12,819 nt of DNA from Krasilnikovozyma curviuscula. Taxonomy: Eukaryota > Basidiomycota > Tremellomycetes > Cystofilobasidiales > Mrakiaceae. The notes under the pieces were generated by a model. That model made no database searches, was not told where the DNA came from, and worked only from the letters and a program-made list of their open reading frames with translations. The stretch covers positions 1 to 12,819 of the forward strand of contig MVAQ01000363.1 of NCBI GenBank assembly GCA_014825775.1, read 5' to 3'. Both the position numbers and the translations under genes were made by a program. Shown in pieces: positions 1 through 8,485 of this stretch; position 1 is the first letter of the stretch, and every line of letters begins with the position of its first letter.

Positions 1-219
1 GGGCTTCTGCTTTTCATAAAATTACCAGCGACTTTTGCTTTCCAATTTTGTCGCTTTCGTTCTCGCTTTAGCCTTGTCTCCAATTTTTCTTTCTCCTTAT
101 ATCTCACACGGTAAAATAACCTCCTAATACATATGTACAGTGAACAGAGTACCAACACACCGCAAACGAAATCACCCTGCAACAGATACAAAGTCTAGCC
201 ATATCCCACCAATACCACT
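1..219. other. downstream flank of the Sos7-like gene, no gene recognised
   Basis: This stretch lies 3' of the minus-strand Sos7-like gene and probably holds its 3' untranslated region. On the minus strand it contains TACATATGTA-type sequence, which could act in polyadenylation. A minus-strand frame stays open from about 196 to the window edge and reads as basic, lysine/arginine-rich sequence near the edge, but it has no early ATG and starts directly after the neighbour's stop, so I do not call a gene. Confidence 0.5.
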
Positions 220-1740
220 TTAAAGCTGGGATAGCCTCAAGTGGAAATCCTGCACCAACCTCGGCACATCATTGTTCTTGATTGCCAGACTCGTGATCTC
301 AGAAATGTTGCCGACGGAGGGAGAGCCTTTGGTCTGCGAAAACAAGGAAAACACACACATACAGTAAAAAACAGATCATCAGTATGAGGCTCCATTGAAT
401 ACCTGACAGTTTTTTACTCACTGCAACGTTGATCAACACTTTGCCTTGGAACCTCAGAACAAGAATTGGTCCGGCCATGTAGGTGATGATGAGTTCCCTC
501 TCACTTGGAGCACTGATATCTTTTATTGACAGCGCCTTCTTAAACATTGACAGGAATGATTGGTACCTAGTAACGAACCGTCGAATGGAGATAACACGAT
601 GAGCAACGGATTGTATAATTGGACTATGGGGAGTCACCTAAGTAGCAAGAACAGACGAAACTCACAAATGGCAGATATTTTCAACCTGAATGGATCCAAC
701 TTCTCTGGCATTCACAGCTTCCTTAGCCATCTGTTCCGCTTTCGACCGTTCAGGACCCAGTTGATCGACCTCTTTCATGGCTTTCGCAATCTCCAGCTTC
801 GTCTTGGAAATCTCGTCTTGACTAGATTCTATTGCTGCTTGGGTATCCATTAAGCTGTTGACTTGATCGTCTAGGATTTGTCGACCTTCGGAGACAGTTA
901 TTCTCTGTGAGGAACCAAGGCAATAACAAATTAAGTCTGTAATCTGAAGCGGATGAAATCACCTTAATAAGATCACACTGGATCAATGCCTACCTCTTCA
1001 GGAGGGTGAGCAGCCCTCAGACGTGCCAGTTCGAGCTCCATTTCGTTCATATCTTTCATGAGGAGGTTGGCTTCAGCAATATCTTTGTTCACCTGGGAGA
1101 GACCTTACATGACAAGCAGGGAACTAGTTAGCTTAGTTCAAAGCTATGAGAACTAACACGATTGCTCACTCTGTGTGACCTGTAAGGAGGTAGCAAGCGT
1201 TTCTTCTCGAGTCGCAATGAGTTTCTGTTTGGCTTCTTTCAGTACCTGTTTATCTTTCAGATTTGATTGTTCTAATAATTATCAAGAAAATGGTGAGAAC
1301 GAAAGGACCAAAGCTGAGGAAAAGACTTGGGACAGTCAAGAGAGCTTACCTAGCAGAATATTATCCTTTGTCAACACAACCTGAGGGTCATCAACCAGCA
1401 CCGTCCGGAGGAACTTCTCCTTCGCCTCCTGTTCCAAGTATTTGAACTTCAACTTGGAAAAGTATTCCTGGGAAGAAAAAGAAATCAGTTGAAGTACTCA
1501 GTCAACAAGGCCATCCCTTTCGCGCCCAAAAAACACAAAATGGAGTTGACATACCTTTTGCACCGTCAGATCCTCCTGAACCAGCAGAGGATTTCCTGGA
1601 TCAAGAGCCATAGCACTCTCTGAGACTTGGGTGAGCTCAGCCATGGCCCTAGTGAGGAACTCCTCCCTCATTTGGTGGACATGGAAAGGCTGCGAGTGAA
1701 GCGAAGCCACCGTCGCCTGGAAGGAAGACACAGCTGCCAT
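220..1740 (-). CDS. Sos7-like coiled-coil kinetochore protein (349 aa)
   Basis: Seven exons on the minus strand: 1740-1555, 1467-1350, 1271-1180, 1092-994, 904-666, 623-422 and 333-220 (stop TAA). They join in frame to 349 aa. Residues 67-83 read KLKFKYLEQEAKEKFLR followed by an acidic VDDP stretch, which I recognise from the Sos7 kinetochore family (partner of Spc7/KNL1, at the level of Kre28/ZWINT). Residues about 100-240 are rich in K, E, Q and L and look like a long coiled coil. Residues about 245-349 (with ELIITYMAGPILVLRF) resemble a compact RWD-like end. The expected role is to hold the KNL1-type scaffold at the outer kinetochore during mitosis. The third intron is uncertain: either CAG/GTCACA at 1179 with acceptor CAG at 1095-1093, or GTGAGC at 1169 with an AAG acceptor at 1106-1104; both keep the frame. 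The fifth intron (665-624) is only 42 nt. Gene model is firm; the family call is from remembered motifs. Confidence 0.8.
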
Positions 1741-2001
1741 TTTTTTAGAGAAACTGATAATGAGATGAACCTGTTGATTAGGCTGCTATTGGTTAGGGTG
1801 TTGCACTGATACTCGAAGTTGGCTGTGCTGGTTTGACGAGAAACTAAAAGCAGGCGCCTCCGGCGCGCACATCGTGGCTATTTTGTTGGGCGAGGTGTCT
1901 ACCTCGAAGTCGCTTGTACGTCTCGTCAACCATTATTCAGTTCCAAGAAGCACCGAATCCTCCATTTCGGGAAACCTGGGGAGCAGTCATCTTGCGAAAA
2001 G
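1741..2001. promoter_or_regulatory. divergent promoter between Sos7-like gene and kinesin-10
   Basis: Only 261 bp separate the two outward-facing start codons (ATG at 1740 minus, ATG at 2002 plus), so both genes probably draw on one bidirectional control region. Visible elements are a CCAAT box on the minus strand at 1792-1788, a GC-rich inverted repeat at 1854-1866 (GCGCC-TCC-GGCGC) and a second at 1891-1906 (CGAGGT-gtct-ACCTCG). I see no TATA box. Which proteins bind here cannot be told from sequence. Confidence 0.6.
1891..1906. repeat. 6-bp inverted repeat in the divergent promoter
   Basis: Perfect arms CGAGGT and ACCTCG flank a 4-nt spacer. A dyad of this kind may be a binding site for a dimeric factor serving both genes, or chance. 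It lies about 96 bp before the kinesin ATG. Confidence 0.5.
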
Positions 2002-4622
2002 ATGGCCTCTTCAGCTACCAAATCAGCCCACCAGCAGCTACCAGTTCGAGTCGCCATACGAGTTCGTCCCTTTTTACCCAAGGAGCTGGCAGCCTTCATC
2101 ACTCCTCCATTTGAAGAGGATACCATCAAGGTAGATAAAAATGGGTCCACAATCTCGGTGGAGAATGTGAAATCGAGTCGAGGAGAGTGGTTCAAGTTCG
2201 CTATGAATTCAGCTCATTCATCTACGACCACTCAACTCGAAGTATTCAAGGCAGATGTACTTCCTATGTTGGAACAAGTCTAACTCTGGTATTTCCGCTA
2301 CAGTGTTCCCTTAGTGAGTCCAGAACGTGCAGAAACCCGAAGTCCAACTGGAGAACTAACGCTTGGGCCTCCATCTCTCTCGCAGTGGTGTGACAGGGTC
2401 AGGTAGGCGAATGAACCGCCGGGAACGCCTTCAAAGGTGGGATGACTAATTAGTTGACCTGGTTCTCCAGGGAAAACGCACACGATGCAAGGAAATCCAA
2501 AGGACTTGGGCATCATCCCTCGAGTGATGAAAGCGCTATTCGAAGCCAAAGCTCGTAGAAGGCGATGGAAGGTATCCTTCATGGTTGAGTACTTGGAAAT
2601 TTACAGTAGGTTATCTATTTATTGTCTGTTGGGTGACTTCCTGTTCAAAATAGCTGACCTGACGGCGGTTTGGTTTAGACGACGAGTGTTACGATCTTCT
2701 CGCTCCACGAACATCCTCGGACTCAAGAGGGCCCAGGCTTGAAATACGAACAAATGCAGAAAAGAAAAACAGTGAGTGCTTTCCGGATTAGCTCTTATCT
2801 CTTACTACTTGATATCTTACATCTACTTGATATTTTACAATCTTCATCTGCTCCTTTAGTCGTCGCTGGACTGTCTCAGCAACGTATCGAGTCGGTCGCA
2901 GAGTTCGAAGATATCTACAAGTGAGCTATATTTTGACTCTATTTTTGCACTACGAATAAGCCCTGACTTTCTGCTTTGTTGAAGCGCTGCCTCGTCGAAC
3001 CGTTCAACATCCTCTACACTCCTCAACTCAACTTCGTCGCGGTCGCATTCTATCCTCTCGATCCAAGTTCGCAGTGAAGATACCAAGGAAAATAAAGTCC
3101 TATTGGGGAAAGTCAACCTGGTTGATCTGGCGGGCAGCGAGAATGACAAGCTGACAGGCAATGAGAAGAGCCGGATGACGGAGAGCTCGGCTATCAATCG
3201 CTCTTTGACGGTTTTGGGCCAGGTAGTCGATGCCCTCAATACGGGAAATAGACCGCCGTTTCGAGACTCAAAGCTCACTCGAATTCTCCAAGTAAGCTTG
3301 AAGTTGCCCGTCTGTCTCTTCTATCCAGCTCACTGGAGCAATGTTCGATTGCTAGGATACCCTCGGTGGAAACTCTCTGGGTTTACTGATCTGTAACCTG
3401 GCTCCTGGAGAGAAGTTTCGTCAAGATACACTCAACACCTTGAACTTCGCGTCTCGCGCCAAGAGCATCGAAAGCAAACCGATTGTCGAATGAGAGATGT
3501 AAATTATTTTAAACTTGACATTCTACTCTCTCTTACTAACTTTGAAGATGATTTTTTTTAGCCCTCGCATCATTACCGTCCAAACCACACTTCGCAGCAC
3601 TCTCCAAACCCCTCCGCCTGAACGATGCAATTCAACGACGTGTCCAGCCCATTGCACCACAACCCGTAGTATCCCGCCTCAACGTTTCCACTGCAGCCCA
3701 GTCCCGTCCTACCAGCGCTCTATCGAACCGTTCTCTTTCGTCGAGCTCATTTGGTCCGGCTGCCCCACGACCAGTGCAACAACGGAATCTACCTCGAACG
3801 GAGGATCTGGAGAAGACGATTCAGGAATTGGTGGAAAAGAAAATGCAAATTTACACCGATGTGATGAGTATGAAGAATGTGTCTGGTAGAAGTGGCAGTG
3901 ATAATGAAAGGGAGCGTGAGAATGCTGCGTTGATGGAGAGGGTTGCGAAACTCGAGCGCCGGGCAGAAGCTCAGAAGCAGCGAGTATCAGATTCTGACCG
4001 TTTCTTTGGCTACAACGAATGACTAAGTCTTATTGTTTTTCCTATAGGGAAGCTGCCCTGCTAACTCCGAAGTCGAGAAGGGCAACAGCTAAAGGTCTCT
4101 TGGATCTGGGCAGGGAAGCTTAGAGTCGAGGAAACCTGGCGATTGCTCTGGAACACTATGAAGGTGCACTCAGAGTAATCCCTGACAACCCTAAACTTGC
4201 CGATAGGATCAGACAGCTCCAAGCTCAACTTGATGAAGCAACCGCCTCTTCTATTGGCACAACCACCACCTCATCGCAACCTCCTCAGTCCAAACAAAAA
4301 AAATCTTAATCCTGTCCCACTACCGAAGCTACGGAAGGCGTTGAATGAAATCGCCGACACTTCTAATTCAGCCAGTTCGCCTGTGTTCGTCACCCAGAAG
4401 TCGCAGCCTCCCACTGATGTCAAACCAGCCAAGCATCAGCAAAAAAAGTTCACACTTCCTCCAATTTAGGCTAGGAAAATACAAGCATCATCTGTAACTT
4501 CCAATTTCTTGGATCGTTGAGCGGTTACTCAAACCAAGATGTTGTATGGGAGTGATGTGTCCCACAGTGACGACAGCTCAGAGTTCGAGCACCACAGAGG
4601 CGAGAGTGACTCTTCATTGTAG
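2002..4622 (+). pseudogene. broken kinesin-10 (KIF22/Kid-like) chromokinesin gene
   Basis: The coding trace runs from ATG 2002 to a last stop at 4620-4622. It starts with a motor N-terminus (VRVAIRVRPFLP). Exons then give the P-loop (YGVTGSGKTHTM, across introns 2314-2385 and 2403-2470), a segment ending LEIYNDECYDLL (intron 2606-2678), switch I (STSSRSHS) and switch II (NLVDLAGSE, about 3118-3144). The motor ends with LGGNSLGLLICNLAPGEKF and LNFASRAKSIESKP. The line-up with KIF22 (GLSQ, DLAGSE-N--TGN, ANIAP--RF, LNFAARSKEV) supports kinesin-10, which pushes chromosome arms along spindle microtubules. The tail has a coiled coil (about 3800-3980) and a TPR-like segment (about 4076-4220). Introns 2772-2859, 2921-2984, 3292-3355 and 3499-3561 still look functional. 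Lesions: frame break at 2281-2283 (TAA), frame break at 3488-3493 (TGA), frame/splice break near 3983-4048, in-frame TAG 4121-4123, +1 in the A8 run 4296-4303, then TAG 4467-4469 and TGA 4518-4520. No ordinary intron choice rescues these, so no full-length motor protein is expected. Confidence 0.87.
2806..2841 (+). repeat. imperfect 18-bp tandem repeat inside a kinesin intron
   Basis: Two adjacent units of 18 bp (2806-2823 and 2824-2841) start with TACTTGATAT and differ at only a few positions. They lie in the intron 2772-2859 and do not touch the splice junctions. This is probably slippage-type duplication in non-coding sequence. Confidence 0.7.
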
Positions 4623-5003
4623 TGTATTTCACATGTGGGACCCTTAAACCGTGTTTAAATTGCCGCTTGGCTTCCGGTGGTTGCCTTCATTGCATGATAC
4701 TGTTTTGTATTTTTTGCACGTACATTATGACTCACTTTACAGTATCACTGGATTTCTTTACTTTTATGTTTTCTTATTTCATGACGATCTACCATTGGGT
4801 TTAAAGAAATTCGGTGATAATTCGAATCGAAATGAGATTGAAGCGCAAGGCGGATGAAGGCGTCGAGAGGCGGCGAGCGTCCACACGGTGCTAGCTGAAT
4901 TGCTCCTAATCAGCACTTACGACGGTTTGCAGTATTTTTGAAAAGTCAGTGATTTGTACAATTTTAGTAAAAGATTTACTCTGACATTTCTTTTTTTACT
5001 TAG
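4623..5003. other. intergenic region and likely 5' leader of the amidohydrolase
   Basis: About 380 bp of AT-rich DNA between the kinesin remnant and the amidohydrolase. No supported gene is seen; the short frames here have no conserved content. The 3' end (about 4970-5003) has a branch-like CTCTGAC, a T-run and TTACTTAG ending exactly at the start ATG. This looks like a 3' splice site, so the leader may contain an intron, although no strong donor stands out. No clear TATA box. Confidence 0.5.
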
Positions 5004-7356
5004 ATGAAAATCACTTTGAACGTCTCTCCCGACTCAACGCAGGACATCAACATCAGCCTCGACTCAGCCACCAGTTCTACCACTTCAGTCACCCATGGTG
5101 TCTCTTCTATGAGTCTAAGTGAAGCGACCGCCAAAAGGGCGAGCTCGAGAAAGCCCTGGAAGCCTGACGAAGTGTACGAGCCTCTCCCACCGCCCAAGGG
5201 AGACATCAAGGCTCTTCCTTGGGGGTCTGAATACACTGCTCCCATTTTATTCATCAGTGCGTCCCATTCTTTGTTCTTCCTACTGTCGGGATCCGTCTTT
5301 TTCGCTGATATATCTATTCCTTTTCTTAAAACGCCGGATGTGGCCATTCGATTGAGCAGACGCTAACCTGGTTGATGTCACCTCTGCACTCGTCCACTCA
5401 GCGCAGTCTGTCCTTATCAAAGACGGTCTTGTTGCTTCTGTGAAGGCCACCTCGGCGGCGGACCTCATTGGACTCGAAGAGGGAACCAGGGTCGTCGATT
5501 TGGACGGCCTCTGGTTGTCACCTGGTCTAATTGATTGTCGTAAGTCGAATTGGCCCGCTGTGATTAACTATTTCTCACCACAAAATAACGAACTATACAG
5601 ACGTACACATCAACATGAGCGATGGCTTCTACGGTGGAGCTTACGTTGATCCGCACCTCAGGGCAACATACACCTTGAAGAAATTCCTCTCCAGGGGCTT
5701 TACGACTGTCAGGGACGTCGGAGGTGCTACTCTGTACCAGAAGCAGGTCCGTGAGGAGTTTGATTCTCTGCATGACAGGGGGGGCTGTCTACTGACAGTG
5801 CGGTCTTGTTCTTAGGCGACGGAAACTTGGTTGACTCCAGGACCTCGAATCTTCCAAGGCGGGGACGTTTTGAGTCAGACGGGGGGTCACGGAGACTCAC
5901 GCTTGCCTTATCAGGATGATGGTTGCTGTACTGGAGGTGTGTCGGCGCTGGTTGATGGTGTGCCCGCAGCACTTCAAGCGGCGAGAAACACGATGAGAAA
6001 AGGTCTGTTTTGTGTTGACTAGCAGTGATGATCAAATTCCCAAAGTACTGACAAGATTTCATGCCTTCAACGCATTCCCGCTCATCGCTTTGTACTTCCT
6101 TTTTCCTAACTGGCCATCACCAACCACCCAAACATCACTTCCCATCTGGCATTTACTAGGTGCCGATCACATAAAGATCTGCACATCCGGTATGTTGGAC
6201 TGTTTACTTTCTCGTTCGTGGTTCCTTTTCTGAGCTGACAGAGAATATTGTCTCGACACGACATCAAATTGTTAGGTGGTGTGTCTTCCCCAACGGATGC
6301 TTTGGAGAGTCTTCAGTTTACTGCTGAGGAGATCAGCGCTATCACTAGTGTATGCAAAGCTATGGGTGGTCGTATGGTTACTGCTCATTGTATGTCCCTA
6401 ATTTCCCGTCTCCAATTTTCCATCTTCTACACAACATAGCTTGTTCATGAACCTCCTCGTCTAGTACGTTCAATTGACTAACAATTTATACCTATTCCCA
6501 TCCCCGCAGGCTACACCCCAGAAGGTATCAAGCTCGCTGTAGAGAATGGTGTGGGATGCATCGAACACGGCAACCTGATGGACAAAGAGAGCGCCGAGCT
6601 CATGGCTCGCAAAGGCATCTTTTTCACCCCGACACTCATGATTTCACAAGCTAAAGGAAGGGCACCTTGGAACGCACTGATCCCTGAGCATATGAGGCCA
6701 AAGAACGCTATGGTTCGGTGAGTCAGATGTCCTGCCCTTCTCTGGTGTGATGATTCTAGCTTCTGATAAAAAGTCGATTTGTTCTAGTGATGCGGGCCTT
6801 CGTGCGATCAAGATTGCTGATGAAGCTGGTGTGACGATCTGTTTCGGTACGGACTTGACCATCGGGTAAGTTTGGAAATTGCTTCTTCATTTGGCCATGC
6901 CAGTCCGGCGTTGATTATATAACAATATCTTCCACAGAATGGGATACCTCCAATCCGAAGAGTTCACCGTCAGAAGGACTATTGTTTCTGATGCCAAGGT
7001 CCTTGCACATGCTACCATCAATGCTGCTAAGAATCTGGGCTACGAAGGAAAGCTCGGTAAGTCCCTTGTCACTTTCCAGCAATCAATACTTGCGACACTC
7101 GCTGATCAATCATTATTAATGGTCATTTATTGATATGTTGCCTTGCTTTCCTTCTCGAACTATAGGGTGTATCTGCCCAGGTTCCTTCGGAGACATGATC
7201 ATCCTTGCTGCCAACCCGCTAGAAGACGTCAGAGTGCTCGACACTGGCGCTCGGGGCCTGTTGGGCGTCGTCAAAGATGGAAAGATTGTGATTGCCCGCG
7301 GGGAGTTCAAGGAGATGGTTGGCGCTGTTGATGTTGAGTTGGGACTGGACGAGTAG
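5004..7356 (+). CDS. metal-dependent amidohydrolase (COG1228 type, 501 aa)
   Basis: Ten exons: 5004-5256, 5360-5539, 5601-5746, 5816-6002, 6160-6189, 6276-6389, 6510-6717, 6788-6865, 6938-7056 and 7166-7356. All junctions keep frame and give 501 aa. It belongs to the amidohydrolase superfamily branch of imidazolonepropionase-like and Xaa-Pro dipeptidase-like enzymes. All metal ligands are visible: HVH at 145-147, the probable carboxylated lysine K261 in GADHIKI, H303 in VTAHCYTP, H323 in IEHGN and D395 in FGTDL. QTGGHGD at about 223-229 is typical of the group. The likely reaction is hydrolysis of an amide, peptide or ring C-N bond with two Zn ions; the substrate cannot be told. Fungal relatives include ochratoxinase-like hydrolases. 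There is no signal peptide, and the first ~80 residues are a Ser/Thr-rich and proline-rich extension before the usual fold (LFINANLVDV). Three donors are off-consensus (GTGCGT 5257, GTCCGT 5747, GTCTGT 6003), but the domain continuity across them is convincing. Confidence 0.92.
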
Positions 7357-8027
7357 GGTGACGAGCACGTTAAGCCGAAATTAAAATTGAAAATCAAAAA
7401 CTAAAAAATCGACAGAGTACGTTCAAATGATTTTTAGACGTTGTATCTTATCAGGTCTGTCTTCGTCAGTAAAATTCGTCCCAACGCTACTATGGTCATG
7501 GTCGCGAGTCAGCCAGGATCGAGTGGCAGTTTAGTCGAGTCGATAGTCGACCATTGCTTCTTTCTCACTTCCTCTCTTCTATCACTTTCTCCTCGGTATT
7601 TTCCCTTTTCCCATCAAACTGTTCTTCACTCGCTCTTTCGACTCTCCTTCCAAAAATAAATAAAAAAATAAAAAATCCAGGCTCGGGCTGCTACGACCCA
7701 CCTCCACCGCCAGAACCCCTTCACAACCTCACTATCGCACCCACCGTCTGTCTGTCTGTCTGTTCTTGCCTTGATAGCACCCGGCTCTCTCGCTCTCCCA
7801 CTCGCTGACGGTGATAGCTTGGTCGTCTCATCGTCGTGGTCAGCTTCAAGTCCCAGTCATATCCATATCATGTGTGCCTGCACCTACACGGCACCAGCCC
7901 CACCTCCGTCGCAGACCTCCAGTCGTCGCACCCGCACGTCGCACGTTGGAACGAAGGAGGTAGGGCAGTGCACTCGATGGTGGAGGTGAGGGCCCCTCCC
8001 TGCCTGGCTGGCAGCGCTCTGACGCTC
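7357..8027. other. intergenic: 3' end of amidohydrolase and distal transporter promoter
   Basis: No gene is supported. The first part (7357-7420) is A/T-rich and is probably the 3' untranslated region of the amidohydrolase. A pyrimidine-rich block (about 7557-7655) and A-rich sequence (about 7655-7680) follow, then GC-richer sequence. Open frames here are short, overlap one another on both strands and show no domain. It includes a (GTCT)n run at 7746-7763. Confidence 0.55.
7746..7763 (+). repeat. GTCT tetranucleotide microsatellite
   Basis: Four full GTCT units plus GT. It is a simple repeat in non-coding DNA upstream of the transporter and probably varies in length between strains. Confidence 0.85.
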
Positions 8028-8034
8028 TGACTCA
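8028..8034 (+). promoter_or_regulatory. TGACTCA site (AP-1/Gcn4 type), distal
   Basis: Exact TGACTCA heptamer about 450 bp upstream of the transporter ATG. bZIP factors of the Gcn4/Yap1/AP-1 type bind this class of site, and yeast Flr1-type transporters are known Yap1 targets. A second copy lies at 8270-8276. That these sites control this gene is inference. Confidence 0.45.
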
Positions 8035-8081
8035 GCGCGAGCGCGATCGACGGCACCGGCGAGGACGGGCTCGCGCGCTGA
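8032..8081. repeat. GC-rich imperfect inverted repeat
   Basis: TCAGCGCGAGC at 8032-8042 is matched by GCTCGCGCGCTGA at 8069-8081 in reverse complement, with two extra bases in the right arm. It overlaps the TGACTCA site at its left edge. The inner part is also very GC-rich. It could fold as a hairpin or simply reflect CpG-rich promoter DNA. Confidence 0.5.
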
Positions 8082-8172
8082 CCTCAGTGGCGCGCGTTAG
8101 CAAGCGTGTCTCTGCTGACTGACAGCCAGCTCCTCGGCAGCCTTTCGCTGGGCGGCGCTGGTGGCGGATACG

Positions 8173-8187
8173 CTGCTGCTGCTGCTG
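8173..8187 (+). repeat. CTG trinucleotide repeat (5 units)
   Basis: Five CTG units in the transporter promoter, about 125 bp upstream of the TATA box. It is not in a supported reading frame. Confidence 0.8.
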
Positions 8188-8247
8188 GACTTCCTCGGGC
8201 CTGCAGCGCGTCTCGGTGGAGGCGTGCGCCTTATCAATTCTCGTGTG

Positions 8248-8252
8248 ATTGG
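8248..8252 (-). promoter_or_regulatory. reverse CCAAT box
   Basis: ATTGG on the plus strand (in TGATTGGCTG) is a CCAAT box on the minus strand, about 60 bp upstream of the TATA box at 8311. CCAAT boxes work in either orientation through the HAP/NF-Y complex. Its spacing is typical of a core promoter element. Confidence 0.45.
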
Positions 8253-8269
8253 CTGTCTCTGGGGTTCGG

Positions 8270-8276
8270 TGAGTCA
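8270..8276 (+). promoter_or_regulatory. TGAGTCA site (AP-1/Gcn4 type), proximal
   Basis: This is the exact reverse complement of the heptamer at 8028-8034, placed about 35 bp upstream of the TATA box. Two exact copies within 250 bp make bZIP control of the transporter more likely than one would. Confidence 0.5.
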
Positions 8277-8310
8277 GACGCTGCATCACCTAGGCACACA
8301 CTGCAGCACA

Positions 8311-8316
8311 TATAAA
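8311..8316 (+). promoter_or_regulatory. TATA box of the MFS transporter
   Basis: TATAAA within ACATATAAAGCGC, about 170 bp upstream of the start codon. The sequence after it (about 8340-8485) is C/T-rich and has no ATG before 8486, as expected for a leader transcribed from here and scanned without upstream start codons. Confidence 0.65.
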
Positions 8317-8485
8317 GCGCTGGCTTCGACGCTAATCCACTCCCCTTCGTCTTCCTCACGCCGCTCTGTACTTCGTCGCCTCGCCTGTCTGACCTCATCA
8401 CAGTCAGCCCCGCCACTGCAGCAACACTTGCCTTTTGTTGTTCAACACCAGCACGACTACCACCCACCCTTCTTCCTCATCCACC

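Noticed and set aside
1..196. Minus-strand frame open to the window edge with a lysine/arginine-rich end
   Set aside because: No early ATG, it begins directly behind the stop of the Sos7-like gene, and the composition could come from A-rich 3' UTR sequence.
2281..2306. 26-nt intron from GTCTAAC to GCTACAG to bypass the first kinesin stop
   Set aside because: Too short for splicing here, and it would remove the conserved SGISATVF segment.
2002..4622. Kinesin as a functional gene using unusual introns or programmed frameshifting
   Set aside because: The frame breaks are several, lie in conserved positions without intron-sized gaps or slippery-site plus structure, and a substitution stop is also present.
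6003..6159. Possible extra small exon inside the 157-nt amidohydrolase intron
   Set aside because: The protein joins directly as TMRKGADHIKI, the expected family sequence, with no room for added residues.
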